This document shows positions 46,326 to 54,491 of a stretch of 64,000 bases of DNA, in pieces. The DNA is from Brevundimonas sp. UBA4553. Lineage in GTDB: Bacteria; Pseudomonadota; Alphaproteobacteria; Caulobacterales; Caulobacteraceae. Below the pieces are notes generated by a model. That model did not search any database and was not told the origin of the DNA. It worked only from the letters and a program-made list of their open reading frames with translations. Numbering within the stretch: position 1 is the first letter of the stretch; each line of letters starts with the position of its first letter. The stretch is taken from the NCBI RefSeq assembly GCF_002387245.1, contig NZ_DGLD01000013.1:124001-188000 (forward strand), given 5' to 3'. A program made the position numbers and the translations under genes.

Positions 46326-46664
46326 TTAGCGTTGCAGGGCCGCGACGCGGGCGCGTTCGGCGTCGGTGGCGGCGGCGCGCGCGCGTTTCTCGGCGTTCAG
46401 CTGGTCCTCGATGACGACCAGTTCCTTGTTCTTCTCGGCCGAGGCTTCCGCCCTGGTCACGCCGATGGGGCGGCCGGTGATTTCGGCGATCGAGATGGGC
46501 TGGGCGCAGATGCGGCTTTCCATGTCGTACCACTTGCCCTGGGCCTCGCAGCGCTCGCCCGGCTCCATCCAGTAGCGCTGGAACACGAAGACCCCGGCGA
46601 TCATCAGGCTGAAGATGCCGAAGAACAGGACGCTGAGGCGTCGGATCGTCAGAAAGCGTTTCAT
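46326..46664 (-). CDS. Small single-pass membrane protein, unknown function
   Basis: A 112-residue protein with a basic start (KRFLTIRRL), one transmembrane helix (SVLFFGIFSLMIAGVFVFQ), a short exported domain with two cysteines (ERCEAQGKW, SRICAQPIS) that could form a disulfide, and a C-terminal charged coiled coil (AEASAEKNKELVVIEDQLNAEKRARAA). I know no function for it. ATG 46664 was chosen because it starts the conserved-looking membrane anchor; 46712 is possible. It is convergent with the adenosyltransferase gene. Confidence 0.7.
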   Translation of the reverse strand: MKRFLTIRRLSVLFFGIFSLMIAGVFVFQRYWMEPGERCEAQGKWYDMESRICAQPISIAEITGRPIGVTRAEASAEKNKELVVIEDQLNAEKRARAAATDAERARVAALQR

Positions 46665-46788
46665 GCGGGTCTCATAGATGAAAAATGCGCCGACGACACG
46701 GCTGCAGTTCACGTAGCGTTACGTTGACAGGCCGGTTTAGCCGGTCCAATCCCTCGACCCATATTTCGATGACCAAGTGGATAGGCTC

Positions 46789-47553
46789 ATGAAGGTACTC
46801 GTCCCGGTGAAACGGGTGATCGACTCGAACGTCAAGGCTCGCGTCAAGGCGGACCAGACCGGCGTCGACCTGGCCAACGTCAAGATGAGCATGAACCCCT
46901 TCGACGAGATCGCCGTCGAAGAGGCCGTGCGCCTGAAGGAAGGCAAGGAACACCATGCCGCAGGCACGGCGACGGAAATCGTCGTCGTCTCCATCGGCGT
47001 GACCCAGGCCCAGGAAACCCTGCGCACGGCCCTGGCCATGGGCGCCGATCGCGGCGTCCTGATCCAGTCGGACGCGGACCTGGAGCCGCTGGCCGTCGCT
47101 AAGCTGCTGAAGGCGGTCGTGGACGAAGAGAAGCCGGACCTGGTCCTGCTGGGCAAGCAGTCGATCGACGGCGACAACAACGCCGTGGGTCAGATGCTGG
47201 CCGCCCTGCTGGACTGGCCGCAGGCCACCTTCGCCGGCAAGCTGGTCATCGAGGGCGGCAAGGCTGTCGTCACCCGTGAAGTCGACGGCGGTCTGCAGAC
47301 CGTGGCGGCCGAGTTGCCCGCCGTGGTCTCGGTCGACCTGCGCCTGAACACCCCGCGCTACGCCAGCCTGCCCAACATCATGAAGGCCAAGAAGAAGGAG
47401 ATCGCCGTAAAGGCGGTCGCCGACTACGGCGTTGATACCGCCGACCGCCTCAAGGTTCTGAAGGTCACGACCCCGCCGACCCGTTCGGCGGGCGTCAAGG
47501 TCGCCGACGCCGCAGAGCTGGTTTCCAAACTCAAAGACGCAGGGGTTCTGTAA
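46789..47553 (+). CDS. etfB: Electron transfer flavoprotein beta subunit
   Basis: A 254-residue subunit that binds AMP and pairs with EtfA to pass electrons from acyl-CoA dehydrogenases to ETF-quinone oxidoreductase. MKVLVPVKRVIDSNVKARVK, SMNPFDEIAVEEAVRLKE, LLGKQSIDGDNNAVGQMLAALLDWPQATFA and the C-terminal ARYASLPNIMKAKKKEI recognition loop are standard. Start 46789 follows GGATAGG. TTGACA at 46724-46729 may be its -35. etfA begins at the stop codon. Confidence 0.97.
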   Translation: MKVLVPVKRVIDSNVKARVKADQTGVDLANVKMSMNPFDEIAVEEAVRLKEGKEHHAAGTATEIVVVSIGVTQAQETLRTALAMGADRGVLIQSDADLEPLAVAKLLKAVVDEEKPDLVLLGKQSIDGDNNAVGQMLAALLDWPQATFAGKLVIEGGKAVVTREVDGGLQTVAAELPAVVSVDLRLNTPRYASLPNIMKAKKKEIAVKAVADYGVDTADRLKVLKVTTPPTRSAGVKVADAAELVSKLKDAGVL

Positions 47554-48482
47554 TGGCCGTTCTCGTCATCGCCGACCATGACGGTTCGGCTGTTCGCGAC
47601 ACCACCCACAAGACGGTGACGGCGGCTCTGGCCCTGTCGTCGGACGTGGATATTCTGGTTCTCGGCAAGGGCGCTCAGGGCGTGGCCGCCGCGGCTGCGA
47701 AAATCGCTGGCGTGCGCAAGGTCCTGCTGGCTGAGGGCGACGCCGTCGCCCACGGTCTGGCCGAGGCCGTCGAGGCCACCGTCCTGCCGCTGGCCGGGAA
47801 CTACGACGCCATCCTGACCCCGGCCAACACCGACGGCAAGAACTTCGCCCCGCGCATCGCCGCCAAGCTGGACGTCGCGCCGATCTCCGACATCGTCGAG
47901 GTCGTCTCGGCCGACACCTTCGTGCGCCCGATCTACGCCGGCAACGCCCTGGAGACCGTCCAGTCCGCCGACGCCAAGAAGGTCATCACCGTGCGTCCGA
48001 CGGCCTTCGCCGCCGCCGCTGAAGGCGGCTCGGCCTCGGTCGAGACGGTCGCCGCTGGTGAAGCGCCCAAGACCGCCTTCGTCTCCGAGGAAATGGTCAA
48101 GTCGGACCGCCCCGAACTGGGCGCCGCCAAGATCATCGTCTCGGGCGGTCGCGCCCTGGGTTCGGCCGAAGAGTTCCACGCCGTCATGGACCCCCTGGCT
48201 GACAAGCTGGGCGCCGCCGTCGGCGCCTCGCGCGCCGCCGTCGACGCGGGCTACGCCCCCAACGACTATCAGGTCGGTCAGACCGGCAAGGTCGTGGCCC
48301 CGGCCCTCTACATCGCCATCGGCATCTCGGGCGCCATCCAGCACCTGGCCGGCATGAAGGACTCCAAGGTCATCGTCGCCATCAACAAGGACGCCGACGC
48401 CCCGATCTTCCAGGTCGCGGACTTCGGCATCGTCGGCGACTACAAGACCGTCGTGCCGGAGCTGATGAAGGCCCTGGGCTGA
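47553..48482 (+). CDS. etfA: Electron transfer flavoprotein alpha subunit
   Basis: A 309-residue FAD-binding subunit. The C-terminal domain has SGGRALGSAEEF, GASRAAVDAGYAPNDYQVGQTGKVVAPALYIAIGISGAIQHLAGMKDSKVIVAINKDADAPIFQVADFGIVGDY, which contains all FAD contacts of the family. Its ATG overlaps the etfB TAA (TAATG), and a strong terminator follows, so etfBA is a two-gene operon. Confidence 0.97.
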   Translation: MAVLVIADHDGSAVRDTTHKTVTAALALSSDVDILVLGKGAQGVAAAAAKIAGVRKVLLAEGDAVAHGLAEAVEATVLPLAGNYDAILTPANTDGKNFAPRIAAKLDVAPISDIVEVVSADTFVRPIYAGNALETVQSADAKKVITVRPTAFAAAAEGGSASVETVAAGEAPKTAFVSEEMVKSDRPELGAAKIIVSGGRALGSAEEFHAVMDPLADKLGAAVGASRAAVDAGYAPNDYQVGQTGKVVAPALYIAIGISGAIQHLAGMKDSKVIVAINKDADAPIFQVADFGIVGDYKTVVPELMKALG

Positions 48483-48505
48483 GGGCTGCTGCAGGCCGAA
48501 TGAAG

Positions 48506-48539
48506 AGGGCGCGGCGCTGCAGGGCGCCGCGCCCTTTTT
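48506..48539 (+). terminator. Terminator of etfBA
   Basis: AGGGCGCGGCGC (48506-48517) pairs perfectly with GCGCCGCGCCCT (48524-48535), loop TGCAGG, followed by a T run. Confidence 0.9.
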
Positions 48540-48558
48540 CGTGGCCCCGCCAATGCCA

Positions 48559-49599
48559 TCACCCCGTTCTGTCGCTTGCCGGGGCCGGCCCCCGGCGGAC
48601 CCCGTCCTCGGCGGACGGCGCGGCCGTCTCGCGCGCGACCTCTGCCTCGAAGGCGTCGCGCTGGGCCTGGATGTAGGCCTGATAGCCTTCGCGGTCGACG
48701 AAGGCCTCGGCGCCCAGGGTAGCGGCGCGGGCGCGCTTGGCGTCGAGGCCGAACCGTTCGGTGTGCGAGACCAGCCAGATGTCGGGCCGCAGCGCCGCCA
48801 ACCGCTCGCCGGTCCGGCGATAGTCGTCGCCGATGCCGGGGTAGGAGGGGTTGCGCGCCACCCGGTAGCCCGGATTGACGCTCAGCCCGTCAGGCCAGAC
48901 CACCTTGTATGTCTTGCCGTTGTCGGTGACCGTCGTGGTCCAGCTGGTGTCGCCCCGCGTGTGGCCGGGGGTCGCCAGCGCCGTCAGGGTGACCCCGCCC
49001 AGCGCGACCGTGTCGCCGTCGTGCAGCACCCGGTCGACCTTGACGGCCGGCCATCCCATGGTTCGCCAGTCCCAGCCGTAGTGGAAGTCGCTCTTGCCGC
49101 CGTCCTCGATGGCTGCGACGTCCGGTTCCATGATCGCCACCTGGGCCCCAGGGGCCAGTTCCTTGAAGTAGGCCAGCGCCCCGGCGTGGTCGGCATGGGC
49201 GTGCCAGGTCAGCAATACTTTGAGGTCCTCGGGCCGGAAGCCGAGCTTGCGGATGGAGGCTGCAATCAACGGCCCGGACGCGGGCGTCCCCGTGCCCAGC
49301 AAGATCAATCCGTCGGGGGTGTTGATCAGGTAGGATCCGAGACCCTGGGTGCCGACGAAGTGGATGGGGCCGACGATCTTCGTCGGCTCGGCCGGCTCCT
49401 CCCACTTCAGCGACTTGGTCGCGGCCTGGAGAAACAGGGCGTTGTCCTTGGCCAGCTGTTCCCGCGTCGGTGGTGCGACCGCCGGGGCTTTAGTGTCGGC
49501 CGCCGGGGGCTCGTCGGACGAACCGGTACAGGCCGACAGCAGCATGACTCCAGCCAAGGCGACGGCCAGCCGTGAAGTCTGGGGGAGTTCGCAATCCAT
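48559..49599 (-). CDS. Subclass B3 metallo-beta-lactamase, lipoprotein form
   Basis: A 346-residue protein of the MBL fold. The B3 zinc ligands are all present: HAHADH (His133, His135, Asp137, His138), His213 in TPGHTRGDTSW and His279 in LVSHTERFGL. Further B3 features are SYLINTPDGLILL, PASGPLIAASIRKLGF and SYPGIGDDYRRTGERL. The N-terminus is a lipoprotein signal (AVALAGVMLLSAC, Cys24) with a Pro/Ala linker, implying membrane attachment. A carbapenem/penicillin-hydrolysing role is the family expectation but unproven. No regulator is adjacent. Confidence 0.9.
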   Translation of the reverse strand: MDCELPQTSRLAVALAGVMLLSACTGSSDEPPAADTKAPAVAPPTREQLAKDNALFLQAATKSLKWEEPAEPTKIVGPIHFVGTQGLGSYLINTPDGLILLGTGTPASGPLIAASIRKLGFRPEDLKVLLTWHAHADHAGALAYFKELAPGAQVAIMEPDVAAIEDGGKSDFHYGWDWRTMGWPAVKVDRVLHDGDTVALGGVTLTALATPGHTRGDTSWTTTVTDNGKTYKVVWPDGLSVNPGYRVARNPSYPGIGDDYRRTGERLAALRPDIWLVSHTERFGLDAKRARAATLGAEAFVDREGYQAYIQAQRDAFEAEVARETAAPSAEDGVRRGPAPASDRTG

Positions 49600-49741
49600 C
49601 CTCTGGGCTCCGCTAAAGAGCGGTTGTCACTTGGCGCCCGTGGGATTCATATCCGGTCAAACCCCTATCGCGATGTTGTCCTGAACGACGCCCGTGGCTT
49701 GAATGATCGTCGACTCCGCCGTCGCTGAACCTCCTGATCCC

Positions 49742-50020
49742 ATGACCCGCCTCCCCATCCGCCTCACCCCCCGCGCCGCCGCCGACCGCATCGACGGCTG
49801 GGGCGTGGACCCCGACGGTCGTCCCGTGCTGAAGGTCCGCGTGCGCGCCCAGCCGGTCGAGGGCGAGGCCAACGCCGCCCTGACCGCCGTCCTCGCCAGG
49901 GCCCTGAATGTGCCCAGGCGCGCCGTGACCCTGGCGCGCGGCGGCCAGTCGCGACTGAAGATGATCGAGGTCGAGGGGCTGGACGAGGCCGAGGTCCGCG
50001 ACCGCTTGTCCGGCTCCTGA
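49742..50020 (+). CDS. yggU: DUF167 (YggU) family protein
   Basis: A 92-residue DUF167 protein: IRLTPRAAADRIDGWG, LKVRVRAQPVEGEANAAL and RRAVTLARGGQSRLKMIEVEG are the family blocks. The role is unknown. ATG 49742 gives a typical length; ATG 49703 would add 13 residues. It diverges from the beta-lactamase gene. Confidence 0.85.
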   Translation: MTRLPIRLTPRAAADRIDGWGVDPDGRPVLKVRVRAQPVEGEANAALTAVLARALNVPRRAVTLARGGQSRLKMIEVEGLDEAEVRDRLSGS

Positions 50021-50107
50021 CAATTCCCCTTTACGGCGAGGCTGAACCCCCTTTGTATGCCGTCCCATTGTCAGCCCGCCGTCCGCGGGCGCGAGGGGGT
50101 CTCGCCC

Positions 50108-51604
50108 ATGTTGCTTAACCGTCTGCGGGGCCCGAGCCTCGCTGTCCTCACCTGCGCGCTCGGCGCCCTGGCCCTGTCGGCCTGCGCCACGACCGGCGAC
50201 GCCAAGCCCCGGACCGAGACGGCCTCGACCGCTCCGGCGTCCAGGGACCGCACCATGGCTCCGGGCCTGGACGGCTGGGCCAACACCGACCCCTATCCCT
50301 CGACCTATCGCGGCCTGCCGCGCGAAAACCTGGCCCTGGTCGGCGCCACGGTCCTGACCGGCGCGGGGCAGAAGATCGAGAGCGGCGTGGTGATCGTCAC
50401 CGACGGCCGCATCGCCGCCGTCGGCGGCGCCGACACCCCGGTCCCGGCGGGCCACAACGTCATCGACGCGCGCGGCCGTTATGTCACGCCTGGCGTCATC
50501 GACATCCACAGCCACCTCGGCGTCTACCCCTCGCCCGGCGTTCAGGGCATGAGCGACGGAAACGAGGCGACCAACCCGAATACGGCCCAGGTCTGGGCCG
50601 AGCACTCCATCTGGCCTCAGGACCCGGGCTTCAACACAGCCCGCGCCGGCGGCGTGACCACGCTCCAGATCCTGCCCGGCTCGGCCAACCTGTTCGGCGG
50701 GCGGGGCGTGACGGTGCGCAACGTCCCGTCGGTCACCATGCAGGGGATGAAGTTTCCGAACGCTCCCTACGGCCTGAAGATGGCCTGCGGCGAGAATCCC
50801 AGCCGCGTCTACGGCGGTCGCAACACCTCGCCGGCCACCGGCATGGGCAATGTCGCCGGCTATCGCGCCGCCTTCATCTCGGCCCGCGACTACAAGGAGA
50901 AGTGGGACAAGTGGCGTGAAACGGGGCAGGGCACGCCCCCGACCCGCAACCTTCAGCTGGAGACGCTGGCCGGGGTGCTGGACGGCTCCATCCTGGTCCA
51001 GAACCACTGCTACCGCGCCGACGAGATGGCGGTCATGCTCGATGTGGCCAAGGAGTTCGGCTACAAGGTCACCACCTTCCACCACGCGGTCGAGGCCTAC
51101 AAGATCGCGCCCCTGCTGGCGCGTGAAGGCGTCTGCGCCGCCATGTGGACCGGCTGGTGGGGCTTCAAGATGGAGGCCCTGGACGGCATCGAGGAGAACG
51201 CCGCCCTGACCGACGCGCCCGAGGGGTCGTGCGCGGTGATCCACTCCGATGACGCCGAACTGACGCAGCGCCTCAATCAGGAAGTCGCCGCCGCCCTGTC
51301 GGCCGGTCGTCGCGCCGGGATGAACATCTCGGAAGAACACGCCATCAGCTGGATCACCCTGAACGCCGCCCGTTCCATCGGCATCGACAAGGAGACCGGC
51401 TCGCTGGAACCCGGCAAACGCGCCGACGTGGTGATCTGGAGCGCCGATCCCTTCTCGATCTACGCCCGCGCCGATCAGGTCTTCATCGACGGCGGTCTGG
51501 CCTTCGACCGGTCCAACCCCGCCTTCCAGCCCGTATCCGATTTCGAACTGGGTCAGCCCGGCTTCGGCCAGTCCGCCGCCGGCGTCGCCCAGGGAGCTCG
51601 CTGA
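50108..51604 (+). CDS. Lipoprotein amidohydrolase (imidazolonepropionase-like)
   Basis: A 498-residue metal-dependent hydrolase of the amidohydrolase superfamily. The start at 50108 has GAGGGGG eight bases upstream and gives a type II signal ending LALSAC (Cys26). The metal strand PGVIDIHSHLG supplies His134 and His136; later VTTFHHAVEAYK and SCAVIHSDDAEL provide the other ligands (His/His/Asp), and GSLEPGKRADVVIWSADPF is the C-terminal composite domain. The site looks intact. It forms an operon with the next, degenerate homologue. Confidence 0.88.
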   Translation: MLLNRLRGPSLAVLTCALGALALSACATTGDAKPRTETASTAPASRDRTMAPGLDGWANTDPYPSTYRGLPRENLALVGATVLTGAGQKIESGVVIVTDGRIAAVGGADTPVPAGHNVIDARGRYVTPGVIDIHSHLGVYPSPGVQGMSDGNEATNPNTAQVWAEHSIWPQDPGFNTARAGGVTTLQILPGSANLFGGRGVTVRNVPSVTMQGMKFPNAPYGLKMACGENPSRVYGGRNTSPATGMGNVAGYRAAFISARDYKEKWDKWRETGQGTPPTRNLQLETLAGVLDGSILVQNHCYRADEMAVMLDVAKEFGYKVTTFHHAVEAYKIAPLLAREGVCAAMWTGWWGFKMEALDGIEENAALTDAPEGSCAVIHSDDAELTQRLNQEVAAALSAGRRAGMNISEEHAISWITLNAARSIGIDKETGSLEPGKRADVVIWSADPFSIYARADQVFIDGGLAFDRSNPAFQPVSDFELGQPGFGQSAAGVAQGAR

Positions 51605-51607
51605 ACC

Positions 51608-52951
51608 ATGCGTATCCAAACCCTTCTCGCGGGCGCTGTTGCAGCGTTCGCCCTCGTCGGTCCCGCCGCGGCGCAGGACGTCGCCATCACTGGCGGCCGC
51701 ATCCTGACCGGAACCTCGGTGATCGAGAACGGCACCGTCGTCATCCGTAACGGCAAGGTTGTTTCCGTTGGGACCGGCGCGGCCCCGGCCGGCCTGCGCA
51801 CCATCGACGCGCGCGGCCAGATCGTGGCCCCTGGCTTCGTCGCCGTGGACTCCGGTCTCGGCGGTTCGGAGGTCGGCTCGGTGCGCGGCTCCAACGACCT
51901 GTCGAACAGCGCCAACACCCTGAGCGCGGCCTTCGACCTGTCCTATGGTCTGGATCCCTGGTCCTTCACCCTGCCGGTCGCCCGTCTCGGCGGCGTCACC
52001 CGCGCGGTGGTCACGCCCCAGCACGCCGGCTCGGGCGGCGGCCACAGCCATGACGACAGCGACTTCGCCGGCGCCGGCCACGGCGGCTATCAGTCGCCCG
52101 GCCTGTTCGCCGGGCAGGCGGCGGTTATAAAGCTGGGCGGCGCCGACATTCTGGTGAAGCCGCGCGTGGCCATGGTCGCCCCCTTCGGCGAGGCCGGCAA
52201 GGGCGTCGCCGGCGGTGCGCGCGGGGCCGAATTCGTCCTGTTCAAGGAAACCCTGGCTGAGGTGCGCCTCTACGCCCGCAACAAGGCCGCCTATGACCGC
52301 GCGGCGCTGCGCGACCTGTCGCTGTCGCGGGCGGACCTCGAGGCCCTGATCCCGGTGGCCAACGGTTCCATGCCGCTGATCGTCAGCGTCAACCGCGCCT
52401 CGGACATCCAGCAGGTCCTGCGTCTGGCGCGGGAGGAGGGCGTCAAGGTCATCCTCGACGGGGCCGCCGAAGGCTGGCTGGTCGCCAATGAGATCGCGGC
52501 GGCCAAGGTCCCGGTCCTGTTGCACCCGATCACCAACCTGCCCGGCAATTTCGAGATGCGGGCGGCGCGGATGCAGAACGCGGCGGCGCTGAACGCGGCG
52601 GGCGTGGTCATCGCCATCAAGGGCAACGAGGGTTCGACCCATCGCGCCCGCGACATCCGCTACAACGCCGGCAACGCCGTCTCGCACGGCCTGCCTTTCG
52701 CGGCGGCTATCCAGGCGATCACGGTCAACCCGGCCCGCATCTTCGGCTTCGACGGCCAGTTCGGCGAGCTGAAGCCGGGCGCGGCGGGCGACGTCGTGGT
52801 CTGGTCCGGCGATCCGCTGGAACCGCTGAGCCAGCCCTCCGCCGTGTTTATCGACGGCGTGGAACAGCCGCTCCAGGCTCGCAACCTCCTGCTGCGCGAC
52901 CGCTATCGCACCGGCGGCGAAGGGGCCATGCCGGTGGCCTACCCGCAGTAG
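51608..52951 (+). CDS. Secreted amidohydrolase homologue lacking the metal site
   Basis: A 447-residue paralogue-like partner of the preceding gene, three bases after it. It has a type I signal peptide (LLAGAVAAFALVGPAAAQ) and the amidohydrolase frame (AITGGRILTGTSVIENGTVVIRNGKV ... GELKPGAAGDVVVWSGDPLEP). The HxH strand instead reads PGFVAVDSGLG, so both histidines are replaced (Asp81, Gly83). A His/Asp/Gly-rich loop (GGGHSHDDSDFAGAGHGG) is unusual. It may be a non-catalytic subunit of the lipoprotein hydrolase. Confidence 0.85.
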   Translation: MRIQTLLAGAVAAFALVGPAAAQDVAITGGRILTGTSVIENGTVVIRNGKVVSVGTGAAPAGLRTIDARGQIVAPGFVAVDSGLGGSEVGSVRGSNDLSNSANTLSAAFDLSYGLDPWSFTLPVARLGGVTRAVVTPQHAGSGGGHSHDDSDFAGAGHGGYQSPGLFAGQAAVIKLGGADILVKPRVAMVAPFGEAGKGVAGGARGAEFVLFKETLAEVRLYARNKAAYDRAALRDLSLSRADLEALIPVANGSMPLIVSVNRASDIQQVLRLAREEGVKVILDGAAEGWLVANEIAAAKVPVLLHPITNLPGNFEMRAARMQNAAALNAAGVVIAIKGNEGSTHRARDIRYNAGNAVSHGLPFAAAIQAITVNPARIFGFDGQFGELKPGAAGDVVVWSGDPLEPLSQPSAVFIDGVEQPLQARNLLLRDRYRTGGEGAMPVAYPQ

Positions 52952-52954
52952 AAT

Positions 52955-53120
52955 CCTTCTCCCCTTGCGGGAGAAGGTGGGCGCCGCAGGCGCTCGGATG
53001 AGGGGTGTCAGCGCCGCGATCGAAAGGTCGCGGCGCTTTCTTTTGAGCATGAGGCGAGGGGCAGCGAGACCCCTCATCCGTCAGGCTTCGCCTGCCACCT
53101 TCTCCCGCAAGGGGAGAAGG
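52955..53120. repeat. Palindromic intergenic element with internal hairpin
   Basis: Left arm 52955-53007 and right arm 53069-53120 are inverted complements. The outer 26 bases are identical on inversion and themselves contain a CTTCTCCC/GGGAGAAG palindrome; the inner parts share GGATGAGGGGT. Between the arms is a separate stable hairpin. The design parallels the element at 634-797, but the arm sequence is different. It lies between two genes of the same orientation. Confidence 0.7.
53010..53045 (+). terminator. Terminator inside the palindromic element
   Basis: AGCGCCGCGA (53010-53019) pairs with TCGCGGCGCT (53028-53037), followed by TTCTTTT. It would end transcripts of the amidohydrolase pair. 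Confidence 0.65.
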
Positions 53121-53134
53121 GCCATAAGGAGCGC

Positions 53135-53589
53135 ATGGCCACCACCCTCTACATCGACGCCGACGCCTGCCCCGTGAAGGAGGAGGTCTATCGCGTGGCC
53201 CGCCGCTATGGGCTCAAGGTCTTCGTGGTCTCCAACACCTGGATCAACGTCCCGCGCGAACCCCTGATCGAACAGATTGTGGTCGATGCGGGCCCCGACG
53301 TGGCCGACGACTGGATCGCCGAGCGGGCGACCGCAGGCGACATCGTCATAACCGCCGACATCCCCCTGGCCGACCGCTGCCTGAAATCCGGGGCTCAGGC
53401 CTTGAAGGCGAACGGCCAGCCCTTCACCCCGGATTCGATCGGTTCGGCCCTTGCCGGGCGCATGGTGGGCGAGCATCTGCGGTCCATCGGCGTGGCCACC
53501 AGCGGCCCCCCGCCCTTCTCCGCGGCTGACCGCTCTCGCTTCCTTCAGGCCCTCGACACGGCGGTCGTCCGTGCACGGAAGGTCAGTCC

Positions 53590-53593
<4 letters not shown>
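53135..53593 (+). CDS. YaiI/YqxD family (DUF188) PIN-like protein
   Basis: A 152-residue protein of the YaiI/YqxD family, a PIN-domain-like fold. LYIDADACPVKEEVYRVARRYGLKVFVVSNTW and DIVITADIPLADRCLKSGAQALKANGQPF hold the conserved acidic residues (DADACPVK, TADIPLA). Nuclease activity is not established. Its stop overlaps the GTG of arfB. Confidence 0.9.
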
Positions 53594-53991
<398 letters not shown>

Positions 53992-53997
53992 TCCGGC

Positions 53998-54468
53998 TCA
54001 CCCCGGCGCGGGGCGATACAGCAGGGCCGCGATCTGGTCCTCGTCATCGAACCCTATGACCCAGTCGGTGGCCTGCTTCTCGAAGACGACCCGGAACAGG
54101 TCCGCCCCGTCCTGCTGGCCGCGGTGTTCGACCGTCCGGACCGCGCCCAGTTGCTGGATGCGCGGCGCGAACTCGGCGGCCCGGCTGCGGATCTGTTCGG
54201 CCAGGTTGGGGCTGAACACGGAATAGTCGATCTGACGCGATTGCAAGGAGGCGATCACGGCGCGCAGGGCCTGTTCGGCGCGGGCGATGTCGGGCGCTTC
54301 CGCCGATACAGGGGCGGGCGGGGCTGCCCGCGTCGCGGGGGCGGCCGCCGCCGGCTGTCCGAAGGCGTCTGGAAGCGTGGCCGCCGCCGTCTGGGCCACA
54401 GCAGGCAGGGCGAACAGGCTGCAGCCTAGCACGGCGCCCAGGACGAGGGCTTTGGTCGGGGTCGTCAT
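53998..54468 (-). CDS. Exported protein of unknown function
   Basis: A 156-residue protein: signal peptide (TKALVLGAVLGCSLFALPAVAQ), an Ala/Pro-rich linker to about residue 55, then one alpha/beta domain (EQALRAVIASLQSRQIDYSVFSPNLAEQIRSRAAEFAPRIQQLGAVRTVEHRGQQDGADLFRVVFEKQATDWVIGF). The domain looks like the small NTF2-like/DUF3887 type found on secreted hydrolases, but this is a loose resemblance. It is downstream of ubiB on the same strand, 23 bases past its stop, so may be co-transcribed. Confidence 0.7.
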   Translation of the reverse strand: MTTPTKALVLGAVLGCSLFALPAVAQTAAATLPDAFGQPAAAAPATRAAPPAPVSAEAPDIARAEQALRAVIASLQSRQIDYSVFSPNLAEQIRSRAAEFAPRIQQLGAVRTVEHRGQQDGADLFRVVFEKQATDWVIGFDDEDQIAALLYRPAPG

Positions 54469-54491
54469 GGGCTCGGGGCTCCGAAGAAACG

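Noticed and set aside
48559..49599. Resistance gene on a recent mobile island
   Set aside because: Composition matches its surroundings and there are no insertion sequences, integrons or repeats at its ends; it looks intrinsic.
49613..53077. A very long open frame (over 1100 codons) on the minus strand opposite the amidohydrolase genes
   Set aside because: It is antisense to two clear enzymes and its translation is rich in Gly/Arg/Asp/His with no domain. Open antisense frames of this length are expected where third positions are nearly all G or C.
52955..53120. CRISPR array
   Set aside because: There are only two arms and they are inverted, with a single spacer. CRISPR needs several direct repeats; none occurs in this window.
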